Below, one piece after another: positions 24,995 to 26,221 of a stretch of DNA of 26,221 bases; the first letter of the stretch is position 1, and each line of letters starts with the position of its first letter. Made by a program: the position numbers and the translations under genes. Origin of the DNA: an uncultured Bacteroides sp. Its GTDB lineage: Bacteria; Bacteroidota; Bacteroidia; Bacteroidales; Bacteroidaceae. The notes under the pieces were generated by a model. The model searched no databases. It had not been told where the DNA came from and saw only the letters and a program-made list of their open reading frames with translations. The stretch is taken from contig USEY01000052.1 of assembly GCA_900553815.1 (NCBI GenBank), forward strand, positions 1 to 26,221, given 5' to 3'.

Positions 24995-25067
24995 GGTGCC
25001 ATAGCTCAGTTGGTAGAGCAAAGGACTGAAAATCCTTGTGTCCCCGGTTCGATTCCTGGTGGCACCA
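24995..25067 (+). tRNA. tRNA-Phe (GAA anticodon)
   Basis: The acceptor arms GGTGCCA and TGGCACC pair, the D arm is GCTC-AGTTGGTA-GAGC, the anticodon stem AAGGA/TCCTT encloses CTGAAAA with anticodon GAA, and the T arm is CCCGG-TTCGATT-CCTGG. The discriminator base is A at 25067; CCA is not encoded, as usual in Bacteroides. Confidence 0.98.
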
Positions 25068-25090
25068 CATTTAGAAAATGAAAGATTAGG

Positions 25091-25128
25091 AAATCCGCTG
25101 AAACACAGTCGTTTCAGCGGATTTTTAT
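25091..25128 (+). terminator. intrinsic terminator of tRNA-Phe
   Basis: AAATCCGCTGAAAC (25091-25104), six-base loop, GTTTCAGCGGATTT (25111-25124), then TTATTT. A 14-bp perfect stem. Confidence 0.95.
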
Positions 25129-25277
25129 TTGCTGTCTGCATGCCAAAAGCGAAATTGTAAGCAGATAACACATGGCTGATTCGGTGTTTTTTTTTCAGCC
25201 GCATCAAAAACCACCGATTGTTTCATACTTCACTAAACATCAATGTTTTGCCTGTATCATCCCGGAAGCCAAAATAG

Positions 25278-25285
25278 TAATTTTG
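25278..25285 (+). promoter_or_regulatory. -7 box before the integrase relic
   Basis: TAATTTTG matches TAnnTTTG; the nearest upstream TTTG (25247-25250) is 27 bp away, too far. The rest of 25129-25388 contains no gene I can support. Confidence 0.4.
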
Positions 25286-25388
25286 TGCATCCCATCGAAT
25301 GCCCAAACAGCAAAGGAAAAACGCCTTTGCCTGTTCCCATTCATGTTTGGCAAGTCAACCGAATGTACAACATTTAAAAGAGACGAAG

Positions 25389-25655
25389 ATGAAACAAGGC
25401 ACAATGAACATCCTGTTTTTCATTCTGAAAACCAAACTGCTGAAAAACGGTGAAGCCCCCATCCTTATGAGGGTGACGGTGTCCTGTACTACAAGATACT
25501 GCTCTCCAATCCGATCTACAGATAGAACTTCCAAAGCATTTGAGGACAAGGAGACAAGGGGCATCTGTAGCGAACAGCAGCATGTCAGATACCCCTTGCT
25601 TTATGACATGCTACAGAATGGTGGCAGGAAAGCCTCCCAACCGAAACGATGGTAA
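25389..25655 (+). pseudogene. N-terminal relic of a tyrosine recombinase (integrase)
   Basis: The reading frame from 25389 encodes MNILFFILKTKLLKNGEAPI and then LMRVTV, which matches the start of the arm-binding domain of Bacteroides mobile-element tyrosine recombinases (typical pattern: F-x-x-KTRL-x-x-GEAPI-x-MRITV). After about 35 residues the similarity is lost (SCTTRYCSPIRS...), and the frame ends at 25655 without core-binding or catalytic domains and without the Arg-His-Arg-Tyr residues. It lies 320 bp downstream of tRNA-Phe, a common integration site type. It is a decayed remnant; the segment 25660-25880 beyond it shows no recognisable gene. Confidence 0.6.
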
Positions 25656-25883
25656 GCTAAGGGAAGTAATCACCGTCCATTCCACTATCCCTTTTCTCAC
25701 ATGCGGCAGCCATTTCCAGTAAATCCCGCATTTATGCCCTCATCATTACGTTAGTACAATGTTATATGGATGCATTAGTGCCTCATTATGTTATTGCATT
25801 TAAGCAAAATGTAGAAGAATGGAGTACTATAATCGAAATAAAGCCTTTTTGAGCCACGATATACCCTTAATCAAATCGTCTGT

Positions 25884-25891
25884 TATCTTTG
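25884..25891 (+). promoter_or_regulatory. -7 box of candidate structured RNA
   Basis: TATCTTTG, a perfect -7 match, with no properly spaced TTTG (nearest at 25848-25851). The predicted start is near 25898. Confidence 0.45.
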
Positions 25892-25897
25892 AATAGA

Positions 25898-26214
25898 AGG
25901 AAAAAGCTCAAGTTTCCCCAAAAACGCCCCATGATAAAAACAGAAAAATGCTCCAATGGACCACAGCATGCTGCAAACGTCGCGCAGCAATCCGCCGGAG
26001 GTGGATTCTCTGTTCAAGCGAACAGAGCAAGTTGTGTCTTTGTCCGACAGAAAGTCTTCTGACCGACAAAAACCAACCTGCTTCCCTCACGGTCGAAGGC
26101 TTTCCTCCAAAGTCGGAAAAGCCTATGGGGAGTCAAAAACAACTAAAAAAATAAAGCAAAAAACCTGTTGGCGGAATTAAAATAGCGCATATTTAACTCT
26201 GCCAATAGGCTTTT
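25898..26214 (+). ncRNA. candidate structured RNA with six consecutive hairpins
   Basis: Between a -7 box and an intrinsic terminator lie hairpins, the first three directly abutting: GCTGC/GCAGC (25970-25988), AATCC/GGATT with inner CC/GG (25989-26007), CTCTGTTC-AAGC-GAACAGAG (26008-26027), TTTGTC...CAGAA-AGTC-TTCTG...GACAAA (26039-26070), GGCTTT...AAAGCC (26098-26123) and the terminator (26164-26209). Three short overlapping reading frames exist, but none has a recognisable family, so I favour RNA over protein. It could also be a transposon-derived repeat. Confidence 0.4.
26161..26214 (+). terminator. intrinsic terminator at window end
   Basis: CCTGTTGGCGGA (26164-26175) pairs with TCTGCCAATAGG (26198-26209) with two G-U pairs, flanked by an A run on the left and CTTTTCATTTTT on the right. 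The loop is AT-rich. It can act in either direction. Confidence 0.7.
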
Positions 26215-26221
26215 CATTTTT

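Overview
The window reads as a chromosomal segment of a Bacteroides-type bacterium (order Bacteroidales). The evidence is the promoter type: many starts carry TAnnTTTG with TTTG 19-21 bp upstream, clearest before rnpB, tRNA-Phe and the lipoprotein operon. Lipoproteins and outer-membrane proteins with carboxypeptidase-regulatory domains, an Mpi-like serine invertase and a degenerate Bacteroides-type integrase fit the same assignment. No species can be named from the sequence alone.

Layout. (1) 1-4800: rnpB (RNase P RNA) with its own promoter, then a YihY/BrkB-family membrane protein. The last 121 bp of that gene recur about 2.8 kb downstream (97.5% identical, only synonymous differences), and between the copies lies a three-gene leftward cassette (polytopic membrane protein, lipoprotein, secreted WG-repeat protein). 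(2) 4800-8350: leftward nitroreductase and riboflavin synthase, a long non-coding stretch with a candidate sRNA and a ten-unit 22-bp tandem array, then phoU. (3) 8350-12530: rightward glnS with a terminator-like leader, a TPR protein and a DedA-family protein. (4) 12400-17480: a lone serine invertase, then a leftward operon of a large lipoprotein and two beta-barrel proteins with carboxypeptidase-regulatory domains, and upstream of it a second ten-unit 22-bp array. (5) 17480-22700: a secreted protein, a leftward surface-sugar operon (GNAT/FemAB-like, PLP sugar aminotransferase, glycosyltransferase) and a secreted protein with an Arg/Ser/Thr-rich tail. (6) 22880-26221: a CvfB-like S1 protein divergent from malate dehydrogenase, tRNA-Phe with promoter and terminator, an integrase relic, and a terminal non-coding stretch of consecutive hairpins that may be an RNA gene.

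Housekeeping genes (rnpB, glnS, ribE, phoU, mdh, tRNA-Phe) are interspersed with envelope genes. Riboflavin synthase and the nitroreductase are linked through flavin. The sugar operon and lipoprotein operon both act on the cell surface, and the invertase next to the latter is suggestive, though I found no invertible segment. The most unusual signals are the gene-3'-end duplication flanking a cassette, the two related 22-bp arrays 10 kb apart with a third decayed trace, and the hairpin-rich candidate RNA at the right end.
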